A stretch of 64,000 nt of DNA from Cohaesibacter celericrescens (GTDB lineage Bacteria; Pseudomonadota; Alphaproteobacteria; Rhizobiales; Cohaesibacteraceae). Positions within the stretch are counted from its first letter, which is position 1. Each line of letters begins with the position of its first letter. The position numbers were made by a program, and so were the translations under genes. This document shows, one piece after another, positions 49,743 through 57,463 of the stretch. The notes under the pieces were generated by a model. It saw only the letters and a program-made list of their open reading frames with translations, was not told the origin of the DNA and did no database searches. Location: positions 62,001 through 126,000 of the forward strand of contig NZ_PKUQ01000052.1 in the NCBI RefSeq assembly GCF_002866925.1, read 5' to 3'.

Positions 49743-50653
49743 AGCTTGATAGAGACGCAAATAATCCCACCACTTCAATTGATCAAGCTCCTGCCTATGA
49801 GACTGCAAAATCAAGAAAGCATCGCTTGCGCCGTGTGAGTGGTGAATTGTTGGGTGGTGAGCATCGCACAGCAAAATGTGGATGCACTCGCTGCTCTGAA
49901 GTTGTGACCGTGAATGCCAACGCGCATGGAAAAGCCGGTTTCAAGGGTGTTTCAACGTGTGGAAGCATTTGGACCTGTCCAGTCTGCGCAAGCAAAATTG
50001 CCGCGCGTAGGTCCGTCGAAGTTCAAGAGCTGGCTAAAGCTCACCAAAAGGCCGGTTTTTCGGTCTATATGGCAACATTTACGATTGATCACGGCTTAGG
50101 TGATGACGTTCGCGGCCTGCGCACAACGCTTTCACAGTGTTGGGATCAAATGACCAGATCTGGCGCAATGAAGCGCCTCAAAGATCGCTTCAATATTATT
50201 GGTTTTGTTCGTGCGCTGGAAATCACACACGGTTCGCACGGTTGGCATCCTCATTTGCACGTTCTTTGGTTCACAAGGCCGCTTGATGACGAAAATTTTT
50301 GTGATGATCTGGTCGAAAAGTATGAGCTGGATGACTTGTTTGAAACCGAGCTTGAAGGTGAGGAAAGTGTATTAAAAAAGATGCTATTCAAGCGTTGGCA
50401 GGCCGTGACGGCAAAGCGGGGGCATAATGCAAGTTGGAATGCTTTCGATCTAGTCAAAGCAGATGATGCGGCCAAAGCCGCGGAATATGTCAGCAAATGG
50501 GTGCTGGAACCGAGATCGCCAAAGGCTCTGAAAAATTGGGTCGCGGATCCCGTTCGCCTTGGGAATTGCTGGATGATGCGGCGCACGGTGATGAATGGGC
50601 GGGCCGTCTTTTCGAAGATTATGCACGCTCATTCCATCGTGCCAGGCACTTAA
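49739..50653 (+). CDS. rep: Rolling-circle replication initiator Rep (HUH), N-terminal part
   Basis: HUH endonuclease that would nick the circular viral genome to start rolling-circle replication. A zinc-binding region (CGCTRC 47-52, CGSIWTCPVC 74-83) precedes motif I (ATFTIDH, 112-118), motif II HPHLH (170-174, the metal-binding histidines) and motif III EYVSK with a single catalytic Tyr at about 250. After W254 the frame goes wrong: residues 255-304 look random, while the natural continuation (GAGTEIAKGSEKLGRG) is in the adjacent frame at 50497-51036. A missing G in the GGG run at 50499-50501 explains it. Either a pseudogene or a sequencing error. Confidence 0.85.
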   Translation: MKLDRDANNPTTSIDQAPAYETAKSRKHRLRRVSGELLGGEHRTAKCGCTRCSEVVTVNANAHGKAGFKGVSTCGSIWTCPVCASKIAARRSVEVQELAKAHQKAGFSVYMATFTIDHGLGDDVRGLRTTLSQCWDQMTRSGAMKRLKDRFNIIGFVRALEITHGSHGWHPHLHVLWFTRPLDDENFCDDLVEKYELDDLFETELEGEESVLKKMLFKRWQAVTAKRGHNASWNAFDLVKADDAAKAAEYVSKWVLEPRSPKALKNWVADPVRLGNCWMMRRTVMNGRAVFSKIMHAHSIVPGT

Positions 50654-51036
50654 CTTATGCGCGTGGTTTGCGCCAATTGTACGAGCTGGAAACAGAGGCT
50701 GAAGACGAGCAATTGGCAATGATGGAAGATGCGCCAGAATATGAAGACGGCGGCGAATTGTACCGATTTGATAAGGGCACTTGGTCCGATGTTGTCAAAG
50801 CAAAATTGACCGGTCGTGTGCTTGATGCGGCTGAATGGGCAATTGAACACGATGAATGCGCCATGTCGGCAATTCATGATCTGCTGACAGATAACGGCGT
50901 TGCTCCGTCTTATATAAAACCTCCTGAAGAATTCACCGGCAAAACAAGAAAAACGAACGCCTGCGCCGGTGTAACGGTCATGAATATGGGCGGCGTGAAA
51001 CTTGAACTAAGGGAACTAGCAAATGATGCTCACTGA
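50497..51036 (+). CDS. Rep C-terminal part, separated by frameshift
   Basis: 179 codons open from an ATG made by the frameshift junction. It continues the Rep family sequence: GAGTEIAKGSEKLGRG, then SRSPWELLDDAAHGDEWAG and a region like RRQLTWSRGLRDLLG (here RARHLTYARGLRQLYE). No ribosome binding site precedes the ATG, so it is probably not made alone. With one G restored, the joined protein would be about 432 aa. Confidence 0.75.
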   Translation: MGAGTEIAKGSEKLGRGSRSPWELLDDAAHGDEWAGRLFEDYARSFHRARHLTYARGLRQLYELETEAEDEQLAMMEDAPEYEDGGELYRFDKGTWSDVVKAKLTGRVLDAAEWAIEHDECAMSAIHDLLTDNGVAPSYIKPPEEFTGKTRKTNACAGVTVMNMGGVKLELRELANDAH

Positions 51037-51202
51037 AGAAAATCCTCTCATTGCTGACGTAAAATCACAGCTTGCTCAACAAGCTGAATTGATCCGGATT
51101 TTGCAAGAACAGGTCAACGGATTGTCTGAGGGTATTGAAGCCCTTTCCAGTCATCAACAGAAAACGGCCGACCAATCGGGGCCAAAGCTGGACTGGTCAT
51201 AA
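51023..51202 (+). CDS. 59-aa coiled-coil protein
   Basis: Begins MMLTEENPLIADVKSQLAQQ and runs as a single predicted helix with a heptad pattern (about 10-45). Overlaps the end of rep and the next start (TAATG). Resembles small polar phage proteins that multimerise; function unknown. Confidence 0.55.
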   Translation: MMLTEENPLIADVKSQLAQQAELIRILQEQVNGLSEGIEALSSHQQKTADQSGPKLDWS

Positions 51203-51483
51203 TGGCAGTTAAAGCGACTGACGTTGGAAAGGGGCGCTGTATTAACTCCAAATGCGGCGCAACCATAATGTGGAAAACGTGGGGTGCAAAACAGGTCTAT
51301 CACCATTGCCGTGGTGATTACGACACAAAGGCTTGCGGTGGAAAATGGGTAGCCGGTGTAACCGAAAGCGAAAATATCAAACGTCAATTTGAAGGTCAGA
51401 AAAATGAGCCAATCGAACCAAAGTCAACTGGAACCGGACCTGAACGAACCGAGGGAACCGAAACAAGAGCCGGTTGCTTCTGA
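51202..51483 (+). CDS. Small zinc-ribbon-like protein
   Basis: 93 aa. Cys-13 and Cys-18 (CINSKC), HHC near 34-36 and Cys-44 could make one zinc site; the rest is a charged, disordered tail. Ogr/Delta-type and similar zinc proteins activate late genes in other phages, and a zinc-finger transcription factor is known in PM2, so a role as late activator is possible. This is inference from size and cysteines. Confidence 0.6.
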   Translation: MAVKATDVGKGRCINSKCGATIMWKTWGAKQVYHHCRGDYDTKACGGKWVAGVTESENIKRQFEGQKNEPIEPKSTGTGPERTEGTETRAGCF

Positions 51484-51925
51484 TCTGCCCGATTTTGATG
51501 AAATTGAAGCGGAATATATTGAGCCTTCCCATATGGAAATTGACGGGCCTGACGGCCTTGGTCCTGCCGGTGTCTTGACCAAAGATCAATTCTATATGGC
51601 TTTTGCTTCGGTCTTTGATTTTTCCGGTCTTATGCTCCAGCTGCAAAGCCTTCCAATTCAGGCGCATGAACAAGGGTCGGCGCGGGCGGCATCTGATGCA
51701 ATATATGAGGTTGCTGAAAAATCGCCTTGGCTTAGCTTCCTGATTGAACCAAGTAACGAATGGGTTCAGCGGGCGCTTGTTGTTGGAACGTTCGCATTTG
51801 GCAAGGCAATGGCGGTGAGTGGTGAATTAAATGCTCGGAATAAGAACACTGCCAAAAATAAAACTTCCAGCACCTCTAATAACAATCCCGGAATGGAAGC
51901 CTTTAATGTCAGCGAAAAACCGTAA
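51404..51925 (+). CDS. Hypothetical provirus protein upstream of the ATPase
   Basis: 173 aa from the ATG at 51404 (AAGG eight bases upstream). Acidic N-terminal region rich in Pro and Glu (about 1-60), then a helical part with an amphipathic segment VQRALVVGTFAFGKAMAV near 127-144, then an Asn/Lys/Ser-rich tail. Overlaps the previous gene by 80 bases and the ATPase gene by 20. Possible membrane-associated virion or assembly factor. Confidence 0.65.
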   Translation: MSQSNQSQLEPDLNEPREPKQEPVASDLPDFDEIEAEYIEPSHMEIDGPDGLGPAGVLTKDQFYMAFASVFDFSGLMLQLQSLPIQAHEQGSARAASDAIYEVAEKSPWLSFLIEPSNEWVQRALVVGTFAFGKAMAVSGELNARNKNTAKNKTSSTSNNNPGMEAFNVSEKP

Positions 51926-52583
51926 AATAACTTGCATATTCGGGCGGCAAGGCTCTGGCAAATCAACAATCACAAAAGCGATGTTGAAAGCCAAAACTAG
52001 AAAGCGCGTGATTGTGTTCGATACTCAGCGCGAATATGAGGGCAGGGGATGGAAGAGGGTTCACTCGCTGGCGGATCTTCTAAAGGTGATAAAACCCATA
52101 TGGAAAAAAGGCTTTCGGATTTCATATGTGCCGCCTGCTGATAACCTGCCAAAAGAGCTGTCAGACTTGTGCCACCTGATTGAAATGTTGCAAGCCCCAT
52201 ATGCTGAAGGGAAGCACAACGACGAATTGACGCTAGTGATTGAAGAGGCAAATCAATCTTATCCTGTCACTGCTTTACCGGCTGGTGTCAATGGGATGCA
52301 GCGGGCCGTCCTGCAGGGCCGTCATTGGGGTGTCGAGCTGATCGCTGTTAGTCAGCGGCCTGCACTGGTCAATATGTCGCTTCGATCTGGGGCTAATTCT
52401 ACATATGTGTTTGCGTTGGCAAGTTCGAATGATGTGCGCGGCGTGATGGAATTGATCGTAGGCAAGTCAAGGGCGGTACAAGATCACCTGATCGGACTAG
52501 AACCGTTCTGCTTCTGGCGTATAGAAAACGGTCGATATCAAACGGGCAAGACGCTTTCGGGTGATCGTTATCGCCTTAATTAA
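51906..52583 (+). CDS. Genome packaging ATPase (FtsK/HerA superfamily, P9-like)
   Basis: 225 aa from ATG 51906. Walker A GRQGSGKST (13-21), Walker B LTLVIEEAN, and a downstream AVSQRPALVN that resembles the family-specific third motif of A32-like packaging ATPases. In PM2, PRD1 and related viruses this enzyme pumps DNA into the preformed capsid and is encoded close to the capsid gene, as here. It is the hallmark that, with the capsid protein, defines the element as a double-jelly-roll virus. Confidence 0.9.
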   Translation: MSAKNRKITCIFGRQGSGKSTITKAMLKAKTRKRVIVFDTQREYEGRGWKRVHSLADLLKVIKPIWKKGFRISYVPPADNLPKELSDLCHLIEMLQAPYAEGKHNDELTLVIEEANQSYPVTALPAGVNGMQRAVLQGRHWGVELIAVSQRPALVNMSLRSGANSTYVFALASSNDVRGVMELIVGKSRAVQDHLIGLEPFCFWRIENGRYQTGKTLSGDRYRLN

Positions 52584-52606
52584 CAGCCAATCCCATATGT
52601 ATATAT

Positions 52607-52637
52607 GAACGCAATTTTCGAATTGCGTTCTTTTTTT
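52607..52637 (+). terminator. Strong Rho-independent terminator between early and structural genes
   Basis: GAACGCAATT (52607-52616), loop TTCG, AATTGCGTTC (52621-52630), then seven T. Perfect 10-bp stem with the very stable UUCG tetraloop. It divides the provirus into an early/replication part and a structural part, so late genes need their own promoter or an antitermination step. Confidence 0.9.
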
Positions 52638-52657
52638 GTTCATGTCGTCATGACCGC

Positions 52658-52777
52658 ATGAAACGTGGACAAGACATCTTTATTTCAATTGCTGTGAGTG
52701 TGGCCGCTATGGCTATATTCCGTATTGTCATTGAGCCACGTCTACCGAGTTCTAACTCTCAACAAACGTGGTTCTAA
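52658..52777 (+). CDS. 39-aa membrane protein
   Basis: MKRGQDIFISIAVSVAAMAI opens a one-helix protein (helix about 6-25). First gene after the terminator. PM2 has small membrane proteins under its capsid (P3 and P6 types); this and the next gene fit in size and place. Confidence 0.55.
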   Translation: MKRGQDIFISIAVSVAAMAIFRIVIEPRLPSSNSQQTWF

Positions 52778-52778
52778 A

Positions 52779-52922
52779 ATGAAACTTCCTAACGTCACCT
52801 CTGCTGCATTCATCAACACTACGCTGGCTTGCATGGTCGGCATTTTTGCCGCTGGCTATATGATGAATATGTTCCGCTCGAATTCGTACGTTGCGCAAGC
52901 TATCGACGGTTACGACGGTTAA
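52779..52922 (+). CDS. 47-aa membrane protein
   Basis: MKLPNVTSAAFINTTLACMV begins a protein with one helix (about 12-31). Its ATG starts two bases after the previous stop. Directly precedes the major capsid gene. Candidate inner-membrane virion protein linking the lipid layer to the capsid shell. Confidence 0.6.
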   Translation: MKLPNVTSAAFINTTLACMVGIFAAGYMMNMFRSNSYVAQAIDGYDG

Positions 52923-52971
52923 GCCGTTTCCTTAATTTCCCCCCCAATCCTGAAACAATAGGAAACGTAAA

Positions 52972-53802
52972 ATGATCCGTACACGGAACAAATTGAACGA
53001 CTTCACAAACGTGGTCGCTGGAGCTGTCGCAACGATAGACTTGCCTGTGCGAGACCGCTATCACAGCGTTGTCTTGCAAGTGTCTCAAAATGATGGTGTC
53101 ACGAAGGCGGATATGATTGCTGCATTTGGGCGCATTCGCGTGAAAATCAATGGAAAAGATCAATGGAACCTAACGGTTGCTGAGTTGTTCGCACTGAATG
53201 AGCAACGCGGACATGAGGTCGTTGACGGTTTTATTCCGTTGCTGTTCTCTGATCCAAATGCTCGCTCGTACAATGAAGAAACATTGACAGCGTGGGATAT
53301 GTTGGGGCAATCGACGTTTCAAATTGATGTTGAAATCAAATCGGGAACCGTTGCCCCCTCTATTATCGCCTATGCTGAGACCGAAGCATCTACTAAACCG
53401 CTTCAACTGGGGCTTATTCGAAAAATCTCCAAGGTTCGTATTGCTAATAGCAATTCAGGCGCGGCGGCTATCACGCTGACCACGTTGCCTTTGCATGGTT
53501 CTGTGCAGGCGCTCCACTTCTTTGAAACTGCCGCCAATGATGTTGAAAAGGTCAGCTTAAAGCTGGCTAAACATGAATTGTTCTCCGCCGAGCGGGCTGT
53601 GATGAACTATTTCAACAATCGAGATGGTTTCTCTGCTGTCTCTGGTGTGGCCACTGTGCGTTTTGATAGCACACGTTTGCCTCGTGATGCGATGCCGCTT
53701 GTTGCCTCTGATATGCGGCAACATGAATTGCGAATTGACGTTGATATGGCAAACGCAAATGCGTTGACAATGGTCCATGAATTTATTGGGCGGCCTGATT
53801 AG
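52972..53802 (+). CDS. Major capsid protein, PM2 P2-like double jelly roll
   Basis: 276 aa; PM2 P2 is about 269 aa. The N-terminal pattern DFTNVVAG (10-17), IDLPV (22-26), YH (30-31) and RIRVKINGK (54-62) is the one seen in P2-type capsid proteins and their provirus relatives. Predominantly beta-strand with two similar-sized halves, fitting a double jelly roll that forms pseudo-hexagonal trimers around a membrane. AGGAAACGTAAA precedes the ATG. I recognise the family by memory of the motif; a structure prediction would settle it. Confidence 0.85.
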   Translation: MIRTRNKLNDFTNVVAGAVATIDLPVRDRYHSVVLQVSQNDGVTKADMIAAFGRIRVKINGKDQWNLTVAELFALNEQRGHEVVDGFIPLLFSDPNARSYNEETLTAWDMLGQSTFQIDVEIKSGTVAPSIIAYAETEASTKPLQLGLIRKISKVRIANSNSGAAAITLTTLPLHGSVQALHFFETAANDVEKVSLKLAKHELFSAERAVMNYFNNRDGFSAVSGVATVRFDSTRLPRDAMPLVASDMRQHELRIDVDMANANALTMVHEFIGRPD

Positions 53803-53814
53803 CCGGGGGCTCAT

Positions 53815-54201
53815 ATGTCGATTTATGACACTCTGACCGCATTGCCTGAAAACAGCCCCTTCGCGGTTACTCAAACTCCAACGGATCGGGTGAATGGTGT
53901 GAGCACAGATTATTTTATTCCAGATTTGGCGGGCGATAATGTTTCAACGAATTCTTTAACTGGCTCCGGTTTTTTTAGCGGTATTGGCAGTTTTTTCGAA
54001 GGGCTTGGAAATACAGCTTTGGGGTTGTGGGGGCAAAAAAACACCTTCGACATTCAAAAAGCACAAGCACAAGCGGCTATCCAGTCGTCTCAGCAACCGG
54101 TTGTAAACGGAACGTCTGCGCTTGGTTCGTCTGACATGATGCCTCTGCTTATCGCTGGCGGTGTTGGCGTTGCGGCAATCCTGATCATGGGTAAAAAATG
54201 A
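53815..54201 (+). CDS. Virion membrane protein candidate
   Basis: 128 aa. Gly/Ser-rich amphipathic middle (SGFFSGIGSFFEGLGNTALG), then a Gln/Ala-rich helix and a C-terminal membrane helix (about 107-124) ending GKK. Follows the capsid gene by 12 bases. Typical of small internal-membrane proteins of tailless phages; homologue not recognised. Confidence 0.65.
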   Translation: MSIYDTLTALPENSPFAVTQTPTDRVNGVSTDYFIPDLAGDNVSTNSLTGSGFFSGIGSFFEGLGNTALGLWGQKNTFDIQKAQAQAAIQSSQQPVVNGTSALGSSDMMPLLIAGGVGVAAILIMGKK

Positions 54202-54401
54202 CGGTGCCAACGCTCCCACCTCTCCAGCTTGCTTTGCAGCTTGGCGGGCCAACCGTTGCCACGTCTGGAGGCACAACGAATGCGAACTGGTCTCAATCGT
54301 CTTGGGATCCGTTCGCACAGCAAACGACTGGGCCGCTTGGCTTGTCGTGGGCTGTGTGGCTGGGCGGTGCTGCTGTCGCTTACTATCTGTGGAGCCGGTA
54401 A
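54198..54401 (+). CDS. 67-aa virion membrane protein candidate
   Basis: Pro/Gly/Thr-rich N-terminal part and a C-terminal membrane helix (LSWAVWLGGAAVAYYLW, about 49-65) ending in Arg. Start overlaps the previous stop (ATGA); the stop abuts the next start. Confidence 0.65.
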   Translation: MTVPTLPPLQLALQLGGPTVATSGGTTNANWSQSSWDPFAQQTTGPLGLSWAVWLGGAAVAYYLWSR

Positions 54402-54785
54402 ATGCAAATCAATCATGATCATATTCTATCTTCCGAGGTGATTGATTGCCTGATGGAAACGGCAAATCTGGATTACACGACGCGAGAAAGCATCGCGCAA
54501 TCAGAATGTCTTTATGTGCGTGAAAATGGCGTGATCATTTTTGCGTTGGCCTTTGAGGTCTACAACTGCCCACACGGCAAAGAATTGCAAGTGACCGGCA
54601 TAAATGGCACTCGCGCAAAGGGCTTTCATTGGGTTCAGATCGCTCTGGAAAAGCTGGAAACAATTTGCGCTGAAAATGAAATCAGCCGTTTGACTTTGAT
54701 GGTTGAAAGTAAGCGCATTCGCCAGCTCCTTGATCGGATGGGCAAGTTTATGCCTATGGCAACGATGATGGGGCGAATTTTTTAA
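54402..54785 (+). CDS. Possible GNAT-fold protein within the structural cluster
   Basis: 127 aa soluble protein. YVRENGVIIFALAFEVYNC, a helix after KGFHWVQIALEKLETICAEN, and a strand-helix end (LTLMVESKRIRQLLDRMGKF) follow the order of small GNAT acetyltransferase-like domains. No clear acetyl-CoA pyrophosphate loop is visible. Such proteins occur among late genes of several phages, with unknown roles. Low certainty on fold. Confidence 0.6.
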   Translation: MQINHDHILSSEVIDCLMETANLDYTTRESIAQSECLYVRENGVIIFALAFEVYNCPHGKELQVTGINGTRAKGFHWVQIALEKLETICAENEISRLTLMVESKRIRQLLDRMGKFMPMATMMGRIF

Positions 54786-55126
54786 TGTGCTTTTCAAGTC
54801 AAAAATCATCTTCTGAGACAAAAACCCAAACGACGCAAATTGACAAGCGCACGGCGGCTCAAGATCAAGGGATCGCGGTTTCAACTGATGGCAATGTCAT
54901 CATTGATCAAGTGCCAGAGGAATTGCTCGATTTTGCCGGTGGTGTGGCGCAAGGCGCGGCTGATCTGGTCAACAAGTCTTTCAACATGGTGGCCGAAAAC
55001 ACCAGCAAAGTTTTGGCGCTGTCACCTGCGGCCGCTGATGCGGATACGCGCGCCAAAGCTGTTAACCCTGTCGCCATGATCGCGGTTTTTGCTGTCTTGG
55101 CCTATGTATTCATGAGGCAAAAATGA
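54785..55126 (+). CDS. Virion membrane protein candidate
   Basis: 113 aa. Polar N-terminal region with repeated Thr/Gln/Lys, a helical middle (about 45-85) and a C-terminal membrane helix (VAMIAVFAVLAYVFM, about 95-110). Could anchor the vertex or spike protein encoded next. Overlaps both neighbours by one or four bases. Confidence 0.65.
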   Translation: MCFSSQKSSSETKTQTTQIDKRTAAQDQGIAVSTDGNVIIDQVPEELLDFAGGVAQGAADLVNKSFNMVAENTSKVLALSPAAADADTRAKAVNPVAMIAVFAVLAYVFMRQK

Positions 55127-56127
55127 GCCGTATCAACGCTGCTACTTTTGACGTGATCATTCCGGCTAATGATGAAGTCAAGTTATCTTGTGCTGGCCGT
55201 TATTTTACCTGCAAAGACGCTGATGGCGAATTTTACCTTGAATATGATGAGGGCGGTTCTTTGGCCTTTGAGGGGTCAATGGGCCATTCGCCTGGGGAAT
55301 TTAATTCGGTTCGGCTGGTCAATAAATCTGAAGATCCAATAACAGCAACCGTTTTGATTTCTGACGGGCCTATTGATGATAACAGGTCTTCATTTTCTTC
55401 TACTGATCCCATTCCTGTTCAAATCCAAACTGGCGAAAAGGCTCCTGTCGCCTCTGCTGCTCGGTCTGTTGTCGAGTGCTGCAATCTTGATGTGATTTCC
55501 GATTGGACGGCGAAACCAGATTTAACGGTTGTCGCACTGGATGACGGCTTTCGACTTGATGGCTTTGATACAACCGACGATTTCAGGCTAAAAAGTAATG
55601 AGCTTGCGTCTGATGTGGGCGGCTCAAGCTTCTGGGGGGGGATGCAAGTTAAGGGCGTTGGCACAGATATCGGCAAGGGAATGAAGGTCCAAGTCATTCG
55701 CGGCGGTGCCGGTGTTTGGGAAAATGAAGATGTGAATGTGATTTTGACCGGCGAATGGCAAACGATTGTTGGCCGTCTCGATTTGTCGCCTGAAAACTTC
55801 AGCGCATTATTGACGGTTGGATTTAACAAGGTTGGGGCAACGGCTGAAGCTCCGATTATTCGCTTTCCAAAATTGGCGCGTTCCGAAATTGTCAAGCACT
55901 CCGGACCTGAAATGCTAATCAAATTGGCAGATGAAAACTCCGACCGGCGGCATTTAAAATTGCAAAATACCGGCGTTTCAAATGTCTGGATTTGGGTGCT
56001 GGATGGTGCCGATTATGTGCGTTCATTCTTGCTTGCTCCCTTCGAGCACTACAGTTTTGAAGGGCGAAACGCGCTCGCTGTCGAAGCGGTCGACCATGCT
56101 AGTTTTGTTAGCGTTGTGGAGGTCTAA
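55123..56127 (+). CDS. Candidate vertex/spike protein
   Basis: 334 aa, mostly beta-strand. PM2's receptor-binding spike P1 is about 335 aa, so size and place fit. The N-terminal ~110 residues (FDVIIPANDEVKLSCAGRYF, then SPGEFNSVRLVNKSEDPITA) look like a small jelly-roll capsid-base domain; a second domain from about 115 (CCNLDVISDWTAKPDL) resembles a carbohydrate-binding-like beta sandwich; the C-terminal 70 residues form a third. I could not match it by sequence; the role is inferred. Confidence 0.6.
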   Translation: MSRINAATFDVIIPANDEVKLSCAGRYFTCKDADGEFYLEYDEGGSLAFEGSMGHSPGEFNSVRLVNKSEDPITATVLISDGPIDDNRSSFSSTDPIPVQIQTGEKAPVASAARSVVECCNLDVISDWTAKPDLTVVALDDGFRLDGFDTTDDFRLKSNELASDVGGSSFWGGMQVKGVGTDIGKGMKVQVIRGGAGVWENEDVNVILTGEWQTIVGRLDLSPENFSALLTVGFNKVGATAEAPIIRFPKLARSEIVKHSGPEMLIKLADENSDRRHLKLQNTGVSNVWIWVLDGADYVRSFLLAPFEHYSFEGRNALAVEAVDHASFVSVVEV

Positions 56128-56468
56128 TGATGGTTGTTGCAACGAAAAGTAAACAGGGTTTGGTCACTTCCGTAAATGGTAATTCGTTGGCCGTTGTGTA
56201 CGACAATGCCGGTGACGTTATTCCAGCTGCAGAAAATGTGAATGGTATCATTGTTGATAGTGTCGATGTTTCCGCCGCTGCAAATCAGTGGGGCTATTGT
56301 TGCCTATTGCATTTGGGGCCTGACTGTTGGGTGCGCGTAATAGAAAACAATCATTCACAAGGTCGCGTTGATGGGCCGTTTTTCGTGCCTGCTGGCGTGG
56401 CTGTCAAAATGGTTAGTGATATCGGCGCTTACAACTATTCAATCAAATGGACGGCGGTGCCGTCATGA
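56127..56468 (+). CDS. Small beta-rich virion protein candidate
   Basis: 113 aa, beta-rich, no membrane helix. The sequence ENVNGIIVDSVDVSAAANQW and GRVDGPFFVPAGVAVKMVSD suggest a compact sandwich like spike or fibre tips, and the C-terminal part of the previous protein has a similar style (LLAPFEHYSFEGRNALAVEA). Could be a spike-associated or penton protein. Unknown. Confidence 0.55.
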   Translation: MMVVATKSKQGLVTSVNGNSLAVVYDNAGDVIPAAENVNGIIVDSVDVSAAANQWGYCCLLHLGPDCWVRVIENNHSQGRVDGPFFVPAGVAVKMVSDIGAYNYSIKWTAVPS

Positions 56469-57148
56469 GCGCGTCTGAGCTTGTCGGCGTTGGTCTGCTT
56501 GGGGTTGCTGCCTTTTATGGTCTGAAAGCCTACAGGCAAAGCCAAATGAACGGCGTTGCGGTTGCTGCTGTGCCTGTCACGTCTGCGCCTGCTGTTTCTT
56601 CCGGTCTTTCTATGCCGTCTTTTGATCTGTCTTGGCTCTCTGGCGCGATGGATTGGACCGGCTCTTTTGTGCCTGCCGCCAATGCTTCCACAACTCCAAT
56701 TTCTGAGGTTTTCGATATGCCAACAAGCACAGCGACGGTTAGTCATGACGTGTTGACGCTTGCACGAACGATCTACGGTGAAGCCCGAAGCGAAACACAA
56801 GCGGGCAAAGAAGCCGTCGCCAGTGTCGTTTTGAACCGTGTTAAATCGCCTCGTTGGGGTTCAACTATCGCGACGGTTTGTCTTCAGCCTTGGCAATTCT
56901 CTTGCTGGAATGTCAACGATCCAAACTATCCGGTGATTAAAGATTTGCAACCTCGTTCGAGTATCGCATTTGACCTGTGCCTAAGCATTGCCAAGCGGGC
57001 CGCGTCTGGGCAACTGCGCGACAATACAAACGGCGCTGATCACTATCACGCAAATTATATTGGTTCGCCTTCGTGGTTGAAGGCGTCACCCAATGCCGTG
57101 ATGACGGTCCAGTATGGCGCTCACAAATTCTATCGGGGTATTGCCTAA
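56465..57148 (+). CDS. SleB-type cell wall hydrolase with N-terminal membrane anchor
   Basis: 227 aa from ATG 56465, overlapping the previous stop. Membrane helix near 5-20, a Ser/Pro/Ala-rich linker to about 85, then a Hydrolase_2 (SleB/CwlJ) domain with the catalytic-type Glu in IYGEARSET and ending HYHANYIGSPSWL. Cleaves peptidoglycan. In tailless phages such enzymes are usually virion-bound and help DNA entry, or release progeny. The membrane helix supports a virion-membrane location. Confidence 0.9.
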   Translation: MSASELVGVGLLGVAAFYGLKAYRQSQMNGVAVAAVPVTSAPAVSSGLSMPSFDLSWLSGAMDWTGSFVPAANASTTPISEVFDMPTSTATVSHDVLTLARTIYGEARSETQAGKEAVASVVLNRVKSPRWGSTIATVCLQPWQFSCWNVNDPNYPVIKDLQPRSSIAFDLCLSIAKRAASGQLRDNTNGADHYHANYIGSPSWLKASPNAVMTVQYGAHKFYRGIA

Positions 57149-57303
57149 TGCCTCCTTTAATCATTTACGGCGCACTCGGTTTGATTGGCATGGGCTTGTT
57201 TAAAACAGGTGAGGGCGCTGCAACCGAACTAAAAGGGCTCGCCAAATGGGGCGCCATAGGCGGCGCTGTCTATCTGGGCGGCAAAGTCCTGAAAAAATGG
57301 TGA
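57148..57303 (+). CDS. 51-aa membrane protein
   Basis: MPPLIIYGALGLIGMGLFKT begins a protein with a hydrophobic N-terminus, a Gly/Ala-rich middle and a basic tail GGKVLKKW. ATG shares a base with the previous stop. Holin-like in size, directly after the lysin. Confidence 0.6.
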   Translation: MPPLIIYGALGLIGMGLFKTGEGAATELKGLAKWGAIGGAVYLGGKVLKKW

Positions 57304-57307
57304 CCTG

Positions 57308-57463
57308 ATGCAAGAAACGTTTGCCCATATCGGCCAATATTTAACGCCTGCAATTCTCGCATTTGCTGCTCACCAGCTTTACCAAAACTCTCAATTTCTG
57401 GCGCGTCTTGACGAACGTGTTAGATCGCTCGAAAAACGAAAGGATACCGCTTTAAAATGCTAA
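57308..57463 (+). CDS. 51-aa protein, membrane helix plus coiled coil
   Basis: MQETFAHIGQYLTPAILAFA then a short charged coiled coil ending RSLEKRKDTALKC. Overlaps the next gene by seven bases. The layout (one helix, then a charged cytoplasmic helix) recalls small Rz- or holin-associated proteins. Function unknown. Confidence 0.5.
   Translation: MQETFAHIGQYLTPAILAFAAHQLYQNSQFLARLDERVRSLEKRKDTALKC

Noticed and set aside
50485-50505. Programmed -1 ribosomal frameshift in rep
   Set aside because: The local codons AGC AAA TGG GTG do not form an X-XXY-YYZ heptamer and slipped pairing would be poor; a one-base G loss is simpler.
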